64,000 nucleotides of DNA from an uncultured Thioclava sp. (GTDB taxonomy: Bacteria > Pseudomonadota > Alphaproteobacteria > Rhodobacterales > Rhodobacteraceae), in the NCBI RefSeq assembly GCF_913064665.1, contig NZ_CAJYBT010000015.1, positions 16,611 to 80,610 of the forward strand. Reading direction: 5' to 3'. The notes under the pieces are model-generated. The model ran no database searches and was not told the origin of the DNA. It worked only from the letters and a program-made list of their open reading frames with translations. Shown here in pieces: positions 8,342-17,640 of the stretch; the stretch's first letter is position 1, and each line of letters starts with the position of its first letter. A program made the position numbers and the translations under genes.

Positions 8342-9436
8342 ATGACACAGACGCTTACATTCCTCGGCCTCGAATCCAGCTGCGACGACACAGCCGCCGC
8401 TGTGGTGCGCAGCACGCCCGATGGAAATGAAATCCTATCCTCCGTCGTCGCAGGCCAGACCGAGCTGCACGCCCCGTTCGGAGGCGTCGTTCCCGAAATC
8501 GCCGCGCGCGCCCACGCTGAAAAGCTTGATCTTTGCGTCGAAGAGGCACTGGAACAGGCCGGAATTGATCTGGATGGTCTGGATGGGATCGCAGTTACCG
8601 CCGGGCCGGGCCTGATTGGTGGGGTGATGTCGGGCGTGATGTGCGCCAAGGGTCTTGCCGCCGGGTCCGGCTTGCCGCTGATTGGCGTGAACCATCTTGC
8701 TGGCCACGCGCTGACGCCGCGTCTCACGGATAATCTGCCGTTTCCGTATCTGATGCTGTTGGTGTCAGGTGGGCATTGCCAGTTTCTGATCGCGAAGGGC
8801 CCCGAAGAGTTCACACGTCTGGGCGGCACCATTGACGATGCCCCTGGCGAGGCCTTTGACAAAGTCGCCAAGCTGCTGGCCCTGCCCCAACCCGGTGGCC
8901 CTGCGGTCGAGGCCGAAGCAGCCAAAGGTGATCCCAAAGCGATCTCGTTACCGCGCCCGCTTTTGGACCGGCCGGGGTGTGATATGTCCTTTTCCGGTCT
9001 CAAGACCGCCGTTTTGCGCGCACGCGATCAAATCATCGCCCAATATGGTGGCCTGCCGCGCACGAAACGTGCCGATCTCTGCGCCTCGTTTCAGGCGGCC
9101 GTGGCGGATGTCTTGGCCGAGAAATCCCGCCGGGCCTTGCGCGAATATCTGACGAGCGCACCCCAGCATCCTGCCTTGGCGGTCGCAGGGGGCGTGGCGG
9201 CCAACACGGCTATTCGCGCCAGTTTAGAGACAGTTTGCGGTGAATTCGGCGCACAATTCCTCGCCCCACCCTTGCGGCTTTGCACCGATAATGCGGCGAT
9301 GATCGCCTATGCTGGAATTGAGCGTTTTCGCGCAGGTGCGCGCGATGGGATGGACTTGGCGGCGCGCCCGCGTTGGCCGCTTGATAAAACTGCACCAGCG
9401 TTGTTGGGATCGGGAAAGAAAGGGGCCAAGGCATGA
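8342..9436 (+). CDS. tsaD: tRNA N6-threonylcarbamoyladenosine synthase catalytic subunit
   Basis: TsaD transfers threonylcarbamoyl from its adenylate to A37 of ANN-decoding tRNAs together with TsaB and TsaE. The 364-residue product begins with [13 protein letters not shown], has the metal-binding helix NHLAGHAL (two His ligands), the ASKHA-fold loop VSGGHCQF, and [10 protein letters not shown] near the C terminus. No clear Shine-Dalgarno sequence precedes the ATG at 8342, yet the N terminus fits the family exactly. It overlaps gpsA by four bases (ATGA), so the two are translationally coupled. Confidence 0.96.
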   Translation: MTQTLTFLGLESSCDDTAAAVVRSTPDGNEILSSVVAGQTELHAPFGGVVPEIAARAHAEKLDLCVEEALEQAGIDLDGLDGIAVTAGPGLIGGVMSGVMCAKGLAAGSGLPLIGVNHLAGHALTPRLTDNLPFPYLMLLVSGGHCQFLIAKGPEEFTRLGGTIDDAPGEAFDKVAKLLALPQPGGPAVEAEAAKGDPKAISLPRPLLDRPGCDMSFSGLKTAVLRARDQIIAQYGGLPRTKRADLCASFQAAVADVLAEKSRRALREYLTSAPQHPALAVAGGVAANTAIRASLETVCGEFGAQFLAPPLRLCTDNAAMIAYAGIERFRAGARDGMDLAARPRWPLDKTAPALLGSGKKGAKA

Positions 9437-10389
9437 GCATCTCAGTTCTTGGAGCGGGCGCTTTTGGTACCGCGCTCGCCATCAGCCTTGCCCAAAACGG
9501 CCCCGTCACGCTTTGGGCGCGCGATGGCGAGCATGCCCGCCAAATGCAGGCGACGCGAACCAACGCCCGGAGATTGCCGGGGGTGGATTTGCCCGAAAAC
9601 GTTTCGATAGATGCAGACCTTTCGCTATGTCTTGCCGCTGACACGCTGCTGTTAGCGATGCCGATGCAGCAAATGGGAGATTTCCTAAAGACCCATGCCG
9701 AAAAGCTTGGCGGCAAAACGCTGGTGTCGTGTTCGAAGGGCATTGATATCGCGACGGGCCAAGGCCCGACTGGCCTGATCCGCGCTCATTGCCCCGGCGC
9801 TCGCGCCGCCGTTCTGACAGGTCCAAGCTTTGCCGCCGATATCGCGCGTGGCCTGCCAACGGCGTTGACGCTTGCCTGCACCGATCATTCGCAGAGCTTG
9901 CAGACCGCACTTTCAACGCCAAATTTGCGCCTCTATCGCACAACGGACACGACCGGCGCAGAGCTGGGTGGAGCGTTGAAAAATGTCTATGCCATCGCGG
10001 CGGGCACCGTGATTGGTGCAGGCCTTGGCGATTCCGCGCGCGCCGCGTTGATGACCCGCGGATTTGCCGAAATGTTGCGCTTTGCGTTGATGTTGGGCGC
10101 GCGGGCCGAAACGCTTTCGGGCCTTTCGGGTTTCGGAGATCTGGTATTGACCTGCACCTCAAGCCAATCGCGCAATTTTAAGCTAGGCCATGCGCTTGGT
10201 GCGAACGAACCCTTCGATCAAACGATCACGGTGGAAGGGGTAGCCACGGCCAAAGCAGTCTCTAAACTGGCGCAAAGCCGCGATATCGAGATGCCGATCG
10301 CTGCCATGGTGACGGCCCTGACAGAACAGAAAATCAGCGTAAACGACGCGGTTCAAGCGCTGCTTGCGCGCCCTTTGAAAGAGGAATGA
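9433..10389 (+). CDS. gpsA: Glycerol-3-phosphate dehydrogenase [NAD(P)+]
   Basis: The enzyme reduces dihydroxyacetone phosphate to sn-glycerol-3-phosphate, the backbone for phospholipids. The 318-residue product has the dinucleotide motif [12 protein letters not shown] at the N terminus, the substrate/catalytic segment [13 protein letters not shown] with its catalytic lysine, and the C-terminal [11 protein letters not shown] and RNFKLG motifs. It starts inside the tsaD stop codon and ends one base before the next start region, giving a compact tsaD-gpsA-yciI-EVE operon. Confidence 0.96.
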   Translation: MSISVLGAGAFGTALAISLAQNGPVTLWARDGEHARQMQATRTNARRLPGVDLPENVSIDADLSLCLAADTLLLAMPMQQMGDFLKTHAEKLGGKTLVSCSKGIDIATGQGPTGLIRAHCPGARAAVLTGPSFAADIARGLPTALTLACTDHSQSLQTALSTPNLRLYRTTDTTGAELGGALKNVYAIAAGTVIGAGLGDSARAALMTRGFAEMLRFALMLGARAETLSGLSGFGDLVLTCTSSQSRNFKLGHALGANEPFDQTITVEGVATAKAVSKLAQSRDIEMPIAAMVTALTEQKISVNDAVQALLARPLKEE

Positions 10390-10390
10390 A

Positions 10391-10660
10391 ATGTATTTTG
10401 CCCTGATCTGCCGCGACAAACCCGGCGCACTCGATATTCGCAAGGAAAACCGCGACGCCCACCTCGCCTATATCGCTGAAACAGGCGTGGTGTTCATGGC
10501 CGGACCGTTCATCGAGGCGGGCGCGATGTGTGGCTCTCTCGTGATTCTCGCGCTCGACAGTCTTGAAGCCGCGCAAGACTGGGCTGCGAATGACCCCTAC
10601 GCCAAGGCCGGGCTTTTCGCCGATGTCAGCATTCAGGAATGGAAAAAGGTGGTGGGCTGA
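10391..10660 (+). CDS. YciI-like family protein
   Basis: The product is 89 residues with the ferredoxin-like YCII fold signature: YFALICRDKPGAL at the start, RENRDAHLAYI-like spacing here as KENRDAHLAYIAE, and a DPYAKAGLF segment. YciI-like proteins carry a His/Asp pair suggestive of small-molecule catalysis; the substrate is unknown. GAGGAATGAA precedes the ATG. The TGA overlaps the ATG of the EVE gene by one base (TGATG). Confidence 0.88.
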   Translation: MYFALICRDKPGALDIRKENRDAHLAYIAETGVVFMAGPFIEAGAMCGSLVILALDSLEAAQDWAANDPYAKAGLFADVSIQEWKKVVG

Positions 10661-11082
10661 TGCGCTACTGGCTGTTCAAATCCGAACCCAACAAATGGTC
10701 ATGGGATCAACAAGTCGCCAAGGGCGACGCGGGCGAAGAATGGGACGGAATCCGCAATTATCTGGCGCGCAACAACATGCGCGAGATGGAAATCGGCGAT
10801 CGCGCCTTTTTCTATCATTCCAATATCGGCAAAGAGGTTGTCGGCATTGTCGAGGTTTGCGCCCTCAGCCATCCCGACAGCACAACGGATGACCCGCGCT
10901 GGGACTGCGTTGATATCAAGGCGGTAAAACCGTTCAAACGCCCGGTGACGCTCGCCGAAGTCAAAGGCGATCCGCGCCTATCAGAAATGTCGCTCGTTAC
11001 TTCGATGAGGCTTTCGGTGCAGCCAGTGACCGAAGAAGAGTGGAAGATCGTCTGCGATCTAGGTGGCGTGGATCCCGAATAG
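10660..11082 (+). CDS. EVE domain protein (THYN1-like)
   Basis: The product is 140 residues and consists of one EVE domain, a PUA-like fold that in other proteins recognises modified bases in DNA or RNA. Seen: RYWLFKSEPNKWSW at the start, WDGIRNYLARNN, then GDRAFFYHSN, all characteristic of the family. The start at 10660 begins directly with the domain; an earlier in-frame ATG would lie inside yciI. It is last in the operon and followed by a 9-bp hairpin. The ligand in this organism is unknown. Confidence 0.92.
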   Translation: MRYWLFKSEPNKWSWDQQVAKGDAGEEWDGIRNYLARNNMREMEIGDRAFFYHSNIGKEVVGIVEVCALSHPDSTTDDPRWDCVDIKAVKPFKRPVTLAEVKGDPRLSEMSLVTSMRLSVQPVTEEEWKIVCDLGGVDPE

Positions 11083-11434
11083 GAATCACTGACGCCCTCT
11101 TTGAAAAGACAAAGAGGGTTCCGGCACCCCTACCAGAACCCTCCGTCACCCACGTGCTCCCCTAACGCACCACACGTGAAACTGTATCTCGGGTCTGGCC
11201 ATCCTGGCCGGTGAGATAGGTTTACGGACAAATCCGCCTCAAGGCAAGCTTACTATCATGAAAATACAAGCAATTACAATGCGTTAACGTCAATACTTCA
11301 TTAACCCTTGTGCTGCGACATCACACCACTTGTGTCGTGAAAAAGATTTTACCCCCATCAAATAGCTGGAATCGCTCGCGAATTCGTGAGCAAGTCGGCC
11401 CCGCCCTTTGCGTCACGCTCACATTCGCGTGTAA
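11083..11434. other. Intergenic region between the EVE gene and the Pho box
   Basis: There is no convincing ORF. Besides the hairpin at 11095-11118 it holds two CACGTG hexamers about 17 bases apart (around 11153 and 11173), an imperfect stem from TATCTC to GAGATA with internal GGCC pairs (around 11187-11220), and an AT-rich tract with two TTAA tetramers (around 11284 and 11301). Part of this may be the pstS promoter region or an untranslated RNA, but I cannot assign it. Confidence 0.45.
11095..11118 (+). terminator. Possible terminator of the tsaD operon
   Basis: A 9-bp perfect stem (CCCTCTTTG/CAAAGAGGG) with a 6-nt loop lies 13 bases after the EVE stop. Only two T residues follow, so termination strength is doubtful. 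Confidence 0.4.
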
Positions 11435-11452
11435 TGTCACATGACTGTTACA
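11435..11452 (+). promoter_or_regulatory. Pho box upstream of pstS
   Basis: Two 7-bp direct repeats, TGTCACA and TGTTACA, are separated by TGAC, so their starts are 11 bp apart. This matches the PhoB-binding unit (two heptamers with a 4-bp AT/variable spacer). It lies 84 bases upstream of pstS, in front of an operon that itself encodes PhoB, so induction under phosphate limitation is very likely. Confidence 0.75.
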
Positions 11453-11535
11453 TTTCCTTCGCATAAGCGTCACGCAAGCCCAATAGGACGCCAACAAGGC
11501 CGCAAAGGCCCGCAACTGAACTCTGGGAGTAACAA

Positions 11536-12567
11536 ATGAAATCCGTGACCCTCACCGCTTCCGCCCTAGCGATCCTCGCCGCTTCAGGCAGCGCAGCGCT
11601 TGCGCGCGACAACATCCAAATCGCTGGTTCGTCGACCGTACTGCCCTACGCGTCGATCGTGGCCGAGGCCTTTGGCGAAAACTTCGACTTTCCGACCCCG
11701 GTCGTAGAATCCGGTGGGTCTTCGGCCGGCCTTAAGCGCTTCTGCGAAGGCGTAGGCGAAAACACGATCGACATCGCCAACGCATCGCGCAAAATCAAAG
11801 ACAAAGAGATTGCGACCTGCGCTGAAAACGGCGTGAAAGACATCATGGAAGTCCGCATCGGCTATGATGGCATCGTCTTTGCCAGCCAAAAAGATGGCCC
11901 GGACTTCACCACATTCGTGCCCGCTGACCTGTATAACGCGCTTGGCGCCAAGGTGATGAAAGACGGCAAGCTCGTCGACAACACCTACGGCAAATGGAAC
12001 GAATTCAACGCGAACCTCCCCGATGCCGACATCATGGCCTTCATCCCCGGAACCAAGCACGGCACCCGTGAAGTCTTTGAAGAAAAAGTTCTCGAAGCTG
12101 GCTGCGAAGCCACCGGCGCGTTCGAAGCCTACAAGGCCGAGGGCATGGACGACAAAGCCGCCTCGAAAGCCTGCATGAAAGTGCGCGCCGACGGCAAGGC
12201 TGTGGATATCGACGGCGACTACACCGAAACCCTCGCGCGGATCGCTTCGAATCCCAATGGGGTTGGTGTGTTCGGTCTCGCTTTCTACGAGAACAATACC
12301 GACAAGCTGAAAGTGGCAACCATGTCGGGTATCGCGCCCTCCACGGCGACCATCGCCGACGGCAGCTACCCGGTGTCGCGCCCGCTCTACTTCTACGTCA
12401 AGAAAGCGCATATCAGCGAGATCCCCGGTCTCAAGGACTATGCTGAATTCTTCGTCTCTGACGACATGGCTGGCCCCGATGGCCCGCTGGCGCAATACGG
12501 TTTGGTGTCCGACCCGGAACTCACCAAGGTTCAAGACGCTGTCGCCAACGAAGTGACCATGAAGTAA
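11536..12567 (+). CDS. pstS: Phosphate ABC transporter substrate-binding protein
   Basis: PstS is the periplasmic phosphate receptor of the high-affinity PstSCAB importer. The 343-residue product has a signal peptide (residues 1-23, cleaved after SAALA) and the phosphate-binding loop IAGSSTVLPYA at the start of the mature protein. Later it has GGSSAG and PGTKHGTREVF, which carry the usual Ser/Thr/Arg phosphate contacts. GGGAGT precedes the ATG. It is first in the pst-pho operon behind a Pho box, and a hairpin separates it from pstC. Confidence 0.95.
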   Translation: MKSVTLTASALAILAASGSAALARDNIQIAGSSTVLPYASIVAEAFGENFDFPTPVVESGGSSAGLKRFCEGVGENTIDIANASRKIKDKEIATCAENGVKDIMEVRIGYDGIVFASQKDGPDFTTFVPADLYNALGAKVMKDGKLVDNTYGKWNEFNANLPDADIMAFIPGTKHGTREVFEEKVLEAGCEATGAFEAYKAEGMDDKAASKACMKVRADGKAVDIDGDYTETLARIASNPNGVGVFGLAFYENNTDKLKVATMSGIAPSTATIADGSYPVSRPLYFYVKKAHISEIPGLKDYAEFFVSDDMAGPDGPLAQYGLVSDPELTKVQDAVANEVTMK

Positions 12568-12596
12568 TCAAGCACTGCATCTTATGATGCGGCTCT

Positions 12597-12621
12597 GGGG
12601 GCGGCATATTTCGTCGCCCCC
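12597..12621 (+). terminator. Intra-operon hairpin between pstS and pstC
   Basis: A 7-bp GC-rich stem (GGGGGCG/CGCCCCC, 11-nt loop) is followed by ACCTTCCTTTT. It sits in the 95-base gap after pstS. Such a partial terminator would give more of the periplasmic receptor than of the membrane subunits; that role is inferred. Confidence 0.45.
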
Positions 12622-12662
12622 ACCTTCCTTTTAGGACATTTTCCAAAACAAAGGCGAGGCTC

Positions 12663-13871
12663 ATGCCTGTTTTCTGGATCATCGCGATCATGCTGGCGCT
12701 GGCTGTGACAGGCTTTGCGATGGGGCGCGCGAAAGCCCTGAGATCCGTTGGCGGGGATCGGCGCCTTTTGCATTCGCTCCCATTTTACGCAGGCGCGCTG
12801 ATTGCAATGGCGAGCTTTATACCGGCCTTGATCATGTTGGTTTTACTTTTGGCTTTGCAAGCCTCAAGCCTCCTCTTGGCTGGCGCGACGATCCTTGCGG
12901 CACTGGTCGGCTTTGCCATAAGCCTGCGCCTGATCAGCCAAGACTTTCGCGCGCGAAATGCTGTCGAAGCCGGGGTGCGCGCCCTGCTGATTGCTGCAGC
13001 AAGCGTTGCGATTCTCACCACCGTTGGCATTGTGTTGTCGCTTATTTTCAACACGATAGAGTTTTTCGGCCTCTATCCCGCCTCAAACTTCTTCCTTGGG
13101 ATGAACTGGACGCCCAGCTTTGGTGGGGGCTCTGATCTGGGCATTCTGCCGCTGATTTGGGGCACTCTTTACATCTCGTTTATCGCGCTCTTGGTCGCCG
13201 TGCCGATTGGGCTCTATGCCGCTGTTTACCTCTCGGAATATGCTTCACATCCGGTGCGCAGCATCGTCAAGCCGCTGCTCGAGGTGCTCGCGGGGATCCC
13301 GACCATCGTGTATGGTCTGTTCGCGCTGCTTACCGTTGGCCCCTTCCTGATGTCGATTTTCGGCCCCAATGGCCCGACGGCGGCGATTGCCGAAAACGGC
13401 TGGATGCATGCCGGCACCGCGGTGATGACCGCTGGCCTCGTGATGGGCATCATGTTGATCCCCTTCGTATCGTCGCTGTCTGATGACATCATCAACGCCG
13501 TGCCGCAAAGCCTGCGCGACGGTTCATATGGCCTGGGTGCGACGAAATCTGAGACGATCAAACAAGTGATCCTGCCTGCGGCCCTTCCCGGCATCGTGGG
13601 CGCTATCCTGCTTGCCGCCTCGCGCGCCATTGGCGAGACGATGATCGTGGTGCTGGGGGCCGGGGCTGCGGCGCGTCTGTCGCTCAACCCGTTTGACGCG
13701 ATGACCACCGTCACCGCCAAGATCGTCAGCCAGTTGACCGGCGACGCCGATTTCGCCTCACCCGAGGCGTTGGTGGCCTTTGCTTTGGCAATGACCCTCT
13801 TTGTGATCACGCTTTGCCTCAACATCTTCGCGCTCTGGATCGTGCGCAAATATCGGGAGCAATACGAATGA
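12663..13871 (+). CDS. pstC: Phosphate ABC transporter permease PstC
   Basis: This is one of the two membrane subunits of the Pst importer. The 402-residue product has extra N-terminal helices compared with the roughly 320-residue E. coli protein, followed by a standard ABC permease domain (about 150-395). The EAA-type coupling loop SYGLGATKSETIKQVILPAA is visible. The segment YLSEYASHPVRSIVKPLLEVLAGIP is typical of PstC. The stop overlaps the pstA start by four bases. Confidence 0.94.
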   Translation: MPVFWIIAIMLALAVTGFAMGRAKALRSVGGDRRLLHSLPFYAGALIAMASFIPALIMLVLLLALQASSLLLAGATILAALVGFAISLRLISQDFRARNAVEAGVRALLIAAASVAILTTVGIVLSLIFNTIEFFGLYPASNFFLGMNWTPSFGGGSDLGILPLIWGTLYISFIALLVAVPIGLYAAVYLSEYASHPVRSIVKPLLEVLAGIPTIVYGLFALLTVGPFLMSIFGPNGPTAAIAENGWMHAGTAVMTAGLVMGIMLIPFVSSLSDDIINAVPQSLRDGSYGLGATKSETIKQVILPAALPGIVGAILLAASRAIGETMIVVLGAGAAARLSLNPFDAMTTVTAKIVSQLTGDADFASPEALVAFALAMTLFVITLCLNIFALWIVRKYREQYE

Positions 13872-15219
13872 GTGACGCGACCCATTCCGCACCGCAGAAA
13901 CCGGCCGCCCGTTCGCTGCATCAGCTAGATACGCGCACCAAACGCCGTAACGCCTCTGAGACCCGATTCAAGGTGATGGGTATCGCAGCGATCAGTGTTG
14001 GACTGGCCTTTCTGGTGTTGCTGCTCACCACAATCATTCTCAACGGTGCGTCGGCCTTTCAACAGACTTTTATCAACGTGCCAGTCTATCTTGATCCCGC
14101 CAAGATCGACAAAAAGGGCAATCGTGACCCCGCAGATCTGAAAAAGGCGACCACGTTCACCTATGCCCCGCTGATCCAGAAGGGCTTGCTGGAAGTTGTG
14201 GAAAAGGCTGGATTAGAGACTGATCTGAGCAAAGCTAAAGAGCTCAAGAACCTGATATCGGCCTCAGCAGCGGCTCAGGTGCGTGACCAGGTGCTCGCCG
14301 ATCCTGCGCTGATTGGACAAACGGTCGATTTCAAAATCCTCGCGTCCTCACGCGTCGATGGCTATCTCAAGGGCCGCGTGCATCGCGATGAAATCGCCAA
14401 GGACAAGAACATCAATGTCGCGCAGCTTGATCTGACCGACGCGCTTCTCAAAGCGGGCGTAGTTCACAAAGGCTTCAACTGGAATTTCATATTCGGCTCT
14501 GACGCCTCGGATTCGCGCGCCGAACAGGCGGGGCTTGGCGTGTCGATGCTGGGTTCGTTCTACATGATGCTGGTGGTTCTGGTGCTGGCTCTGCCCATTG
14601 GGGTGGCCGCTTCGATCTATCTTGAGGAATTCGCTGCGAAAAACCGCTTCACCGACTTGATCGAGGTAAATATCTCCAATCTCGCTGCAGTGCCCTCCAT
14701 CGTGTTCGGTATCCTCGGCCTTGCCGTCTTCATCAGTTCGCCCATCTGCCGCAATCCGCCCCACTGGTCGGTGGTCTGGTGCTGACGCTGATGACGTTGC
14801 CCACGATCATCATCTCGACCCGCGCTGCCCTCAAGGCGGTGCCGCCCTCGATCCGCGATGCGGCCCTGGGCGTTGGCGCGTCCAAAATGCAGTCGGTGTT
14901 CCACCACGTCCTGCCGCTCGCGATGCCCGGCGTTCTTACCGGCACGATCATTGGCTTGGCCCAGGCGCTTGGGGAAACCGCGCCGCTTTTGCTGATCGGG
15001 ATGGTGGGCTATGTCGCGACAAACACCCCCGATGGCTTTATCGACGGCTTCGTATCGCCCAACTCAGCGATGCCCGCGCAGATCTATGAATGGGCCAAGC
15101 GCGCAGACCCGGCATTTTACGAACGCGCTTGGGGCGGTATCATCATCTTGCTGGTCTTTCTGCTGAGCATGAACATCATCGCGATCATTTTGCGCCGCAA
15201 GTTTGAGCGCCGCTGGTAA
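13868..15219 (+). pseudogene. pstA: Phosphate ABC transporter permease PstA, interrupted by a -1 frameshift
   Basis: The reading frame from the ATG at 13868 gives a cytoplasmic N terminus, one helix, a large periplasmic insert (about 50-215) and the first permease helices. It then runs out of frame after GLAVFI and stops at 14785. The rest of PstA continues in the next frame from about 14737 (FAHLPQSAPLVGGLVLTLMT...) to 15219 and includes the coupling loop ALGVGASKMQSVFHHVLPLA. One base is missing near 14735-14736; with it restored the protein would be about 450 residues, normal for the long PstA form. No slippery heptamer is present. The rest of the operon is intact, so a sequencing error or very recent mutation is likely. 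Confidence 0.88.
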
Positions 15220-15231
15220 GGAGACGCAGCC

Positions 15232-16029
15232 ATGAACGACATGACATTGACGGAGAGAGCTGTGAACGCCACCGAAAACAAGATCACCGCGCGCAACGTG
15301 CAGGTCTACTATGGCGAAAACCACGCCATCAAAGATGTCGATGTCGATATTCTCGACAAGACCGTGACCGCGTTTATCGGCCCTTCAGGCTGCGGAAAAT
15401 CGACCTTTCTGCGCTGCCTTAACCGGATGAACGACACGATCGACATCTGCCGGGTCACCGGGGAGATCCTGCTGGATAACGAGGATATTTACGACCGCCG
15501 CGTCGATCCGGTGCAGTTGCGCGCCAAGGTTGGGATGGTGTTTCAAAAACCCAACCCCTTCCCGAAATCGATTTATGACAACGTGGCCTATGGCCCCAAG
15601 ATCCACGGCTTGACGCGGAACCGCGCCGAACTGGACGAGACCGTCGAGGCCTCGTTGCGCAAGGCCGCCCTTTGGAACGAGGTGAAAGACCGCCTGACCG
15701 CGCCGGGCACCGGGCTTTCGGGCGGACAGCAGCAACGCCTGTGCATCGCGCGCGCAATTGCCACCTCACCCGAGGTGTTGCTGATGGATGAGCCCTGTTC
15801 GGCGCTTGATCCGATCGCCACGGCGCAAGTTGAAGAATTGATTGACGAGTTACGGACCAATTATTCGGTCGTCATCGTGACCCATTCGATGCAGCAAGCT
15901 GCCCGGGTGAGTCAGAAAACCGCCTTCTTCCACCTCGGACATTTGGTGGAATACGGCGATACAGACAAAATTTTCACAAATCCCACCGACCCCCGGACCG
16001 AAAGTTATATCACCGGCCGGATCGGCTAA
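15232..16029 (+). CDS. pstB: Phosphate import ATP-binding protein PstB
   Basis: This is the ATPase of the Pst importer. The 265-residue product has Walker [10 protein letters not shown] at 50-58, the Q-loop in FQKPNPFP, the signature LSGGQQQRL, Walker B VLLMDEP and the switch His in [13 protein letters not shown] precedes the ATG at 15232. It follows the pstA frame by 12 bases and precedes phoU by 10, consistent with one operon. It is intact, so loss of transport here would depend only on the pstA lesion. Confidence 0.97.
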   Translation: MNDMTLTERAVNATENKITARNVQVYYGENHAIKDVDVDILDKTVTAFIGPSGCGKSTFLRCLNRMNDTIDICRVTGEILLDNEDIYDRRVDPVQLRAKVGMVFQKPNPFPKSIYDNVAYGPKIHGLTRNRAELDETVEASLRKAALWNEVKDRLTAPGTGLSGGQQQRLCIARAIATSPEVLLMDEPCSALDPIATAQVEELIDELRTNYSVVIVTHSMQQAARVSQKTAFFHLGHLVEYGDTDKIFTNPTDPRTESYITGRIG

Positions 16030-16039
16030 GGAGGCAGGC

Positions 16040-16741
16040 ATGAGCGACCATATCCTTTCCGCATTTGACCGCGACCTAGAGGCTGTTCAGGCCCTCGTCG
16101 TGAAGATGGGCGGAATCGTCGAAGAGCAGATCCTTAACAGCGCGCGCGCACTTGAGACCCGCGATGCTGATCTGGCCAAAACTGTGCGCGAACGTGATCG
16201 CGCCGTCGACCAGCTTGAAGAGAAAATCAACGAAGAGGCCGCGCGCCTGATCGCCCTGCGCGCCCCCGCCGCCCGCGATCTGCGGGTTGCGCTTTCGGTG
16301 ATCAAGATTTCGGCCAGCCTTGAGCGGGTCGGCGATTACGCCAAGAATATCGCCAAGCGCTCCAAGGTTCTGCTCGACAGCCCGCCGATCAATGGCACGC
16401 CCGCCGCGATCCGGCGCATGGCACAAGCGACCGAAGCGATGCTCAAAGACGCGCTCGACAGCTATATTCAACGCGATGTCGATCTGGCCCGCGACGTGCG
16501 CACGCGCGATCTTGAAGTGGACCAGATGTATAATGCGCTGTTTCGCGAATTCCTGACCTATATGCTGGAAGACCCGCGCAACATCACACCCTGCATGCAC
16601 CTGCATTTTATCGCCAAGAACATCGAGCGGATGGGTGACCATGCGACCTCGATCGCCGAGCAGGTGATTTATCTCGTCACTGGAGAGTTGCCCGATGATA
16701 CTCGCCCGAAATCTTCCAGCGTGATCGAAACGGAGGTCTGA
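16040..16741 (+). CDS. phoU: Phosphate signalling protein PhoU
   Basis: PhoU links transporter activity to the PhoR kinase and keeps the Pho regulon off when phosphate is plentiful. The 233-residue product has the two repeated three-helix units of the family. Each carries the metal-binding E/DxxxD-type pattern (RDADLAKTVRERDRAVDQLE in repeat one, RDVDLARDVRTRDLEVDQMY in repeat two), and the second half has ERMGDHATSIAEQVIYLVTG. A strong AAGGAGG precedes the ATG. Confidence 0.96.
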   Translation: MSDHILSAFDRDLEAVQALVVKMGGIVEEQILNSARALETRDADLAKTVRERDRAVDQLEEKINEEAARLIALRAPAARDLRVALSVIKISASLERVGDYAKNIAKRSKVLLDSPPINGTPAAIRRMAQATEAMLKDALDSYIQRDVDLARDVRTRDLEVDQMYNALFREFLTYMLEDPRNITPCMHLHFIAKNIERMGDHATSIAEQVIYLVTGELPDDTRPKSSSVIETEV

Positions 16742-16742
16742 C

Positions 16743-17435
16743 ATGGCGCCCGCCCAGCAGCCCTGTGTATTGGTGGTCGAGGACGAGTCCGCCCAGCGTG
16801 AAGTCCTGTTCTACAATCTCGATGCCGAAGGCTTTCGCGTTGTGATGGCGGAAAACGGCGACGAGGCCCTTCTGATGGTCGCCGAGGAAAAGCCCGATCT
16901 CATCGTGCTCGACTGGATGCTGCCGAATGTTTCGGGCATCGAGATTTGTCGGCGCGTCAAAGCCAATACCGAGACGCGCCACATCCCCGTCATCATGTTG
17001 TCAGCGCGCTCGGAAGAGGTGGACCGGGTGCGCGGGCTTGAAACCGGCGCGGATGATTATGTAGTAAAACCGTACTCTGTGGTCGAGCTGATGGCCCGCG
17101 TGCGTACCCAGTTGCGTCGAACGCGCCCTGCGACGATGGGAGAGCGGCTAACTTACGACGATATCTTGCTGGATTCCGAAGAACATCGCGTCTTCAGAGA
17201 CGGTAAGCCATTGAAATTAGGGCCAACTGAGTTCCGCTTGCTCTCGACCCTGATGGAGAAACCGGGTCGAGTCTGGACTCGCGATCAATTGCTGGATCGG
17301 GTCTGGGGGCGCGATATTTATGTCGATACGCGCACCATCGACGTGCATGTAGGGCGTTTGCGCAAGGCTTTGATGACTCATGGCGGCGCCGATCCTGTGC
17401 GCACTGTGCGCGGGACGGGCTATTCGCTGGGCTGA
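16743..17435 (+). CDS. phoB: Phosphate regulon response regulator PhoB
   Basis: PhoB activates pst and other Pho genes by binding Pho boxes when phosphorylated. The 230-residue product has a receiver domain (1-120) with the acidic pair in VVEDE, phospho-acceptor D57 in LIVLDWML and the conserved Lys in VVKPYS. A winged-helix DNA-binding domain (130-228) ends in RTVRGTGYSLG. GGAGGT lies upstream. PhoR, the usual kinase partner, is not adjacent on either side of this operon. Confidence 0.96.
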   Translation: MAPAQQPCVLVVEDESAQREVLFYNLDAEGFRVVMAENGDEALLMVAEEKPDLIVLDWMLPNVSGIEICRRVKANTETRHIPVIMLSARSEEVDRVRGLETGADDYVVKPYSVVELMARVRTQLRRTRPATMGERLTYDDILLDSEEHRVFRDGKPLKLGPTEFRLLSTLMEKPGRVWTRDQLLDRVWGRDIYVDTRTIDVHVGRLRKALMTHGGADPVRTVRGTGYSLG

Positions 17436-17596
17436 TTGGCGATAAAATCATCAACCTCGGCGCGTGTCGGTATGACATCGGCAGCGCCGGGGCGTATCAC
17501 CTTGAGCACTGCCGCCGCCCCGGCCAACCCTTCCGCGAGTCCGGCGATCAGATACGCCGCATCCACCTGAAAACCAGCTTCATTTTGCAGGATCAT
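17420..17596 (-). CDS. Small hypothetical protein downstream of maeB
   Basis: The frame encodes 58 residues (MILQNEAGFQVDAAYL... to ANQPSE) with codon use like its neighbours and an alternating hydrophobic pattern suggesting a small alpha/beta fold. It starts 44 bases after the maeB stop and its last 16 bases overlap the end of phoB tail-to-tail. I do not recognise the family. An upstream ATG at 17665 would extend it into maeB. Real coding status is moderately likely. Confidence 0.42.
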   Translation of the reverse strand: MILQNEAGFQVDAAYLIAGLAEGLAGAAAVLKVIRPGAADVIPTRAEVDDFIANQPSE

Positions 17597-17640
17597 CGCG
17601 TCGCCCGATCCCGCGCAATCGCTACGGATTGGTTCGCGCC

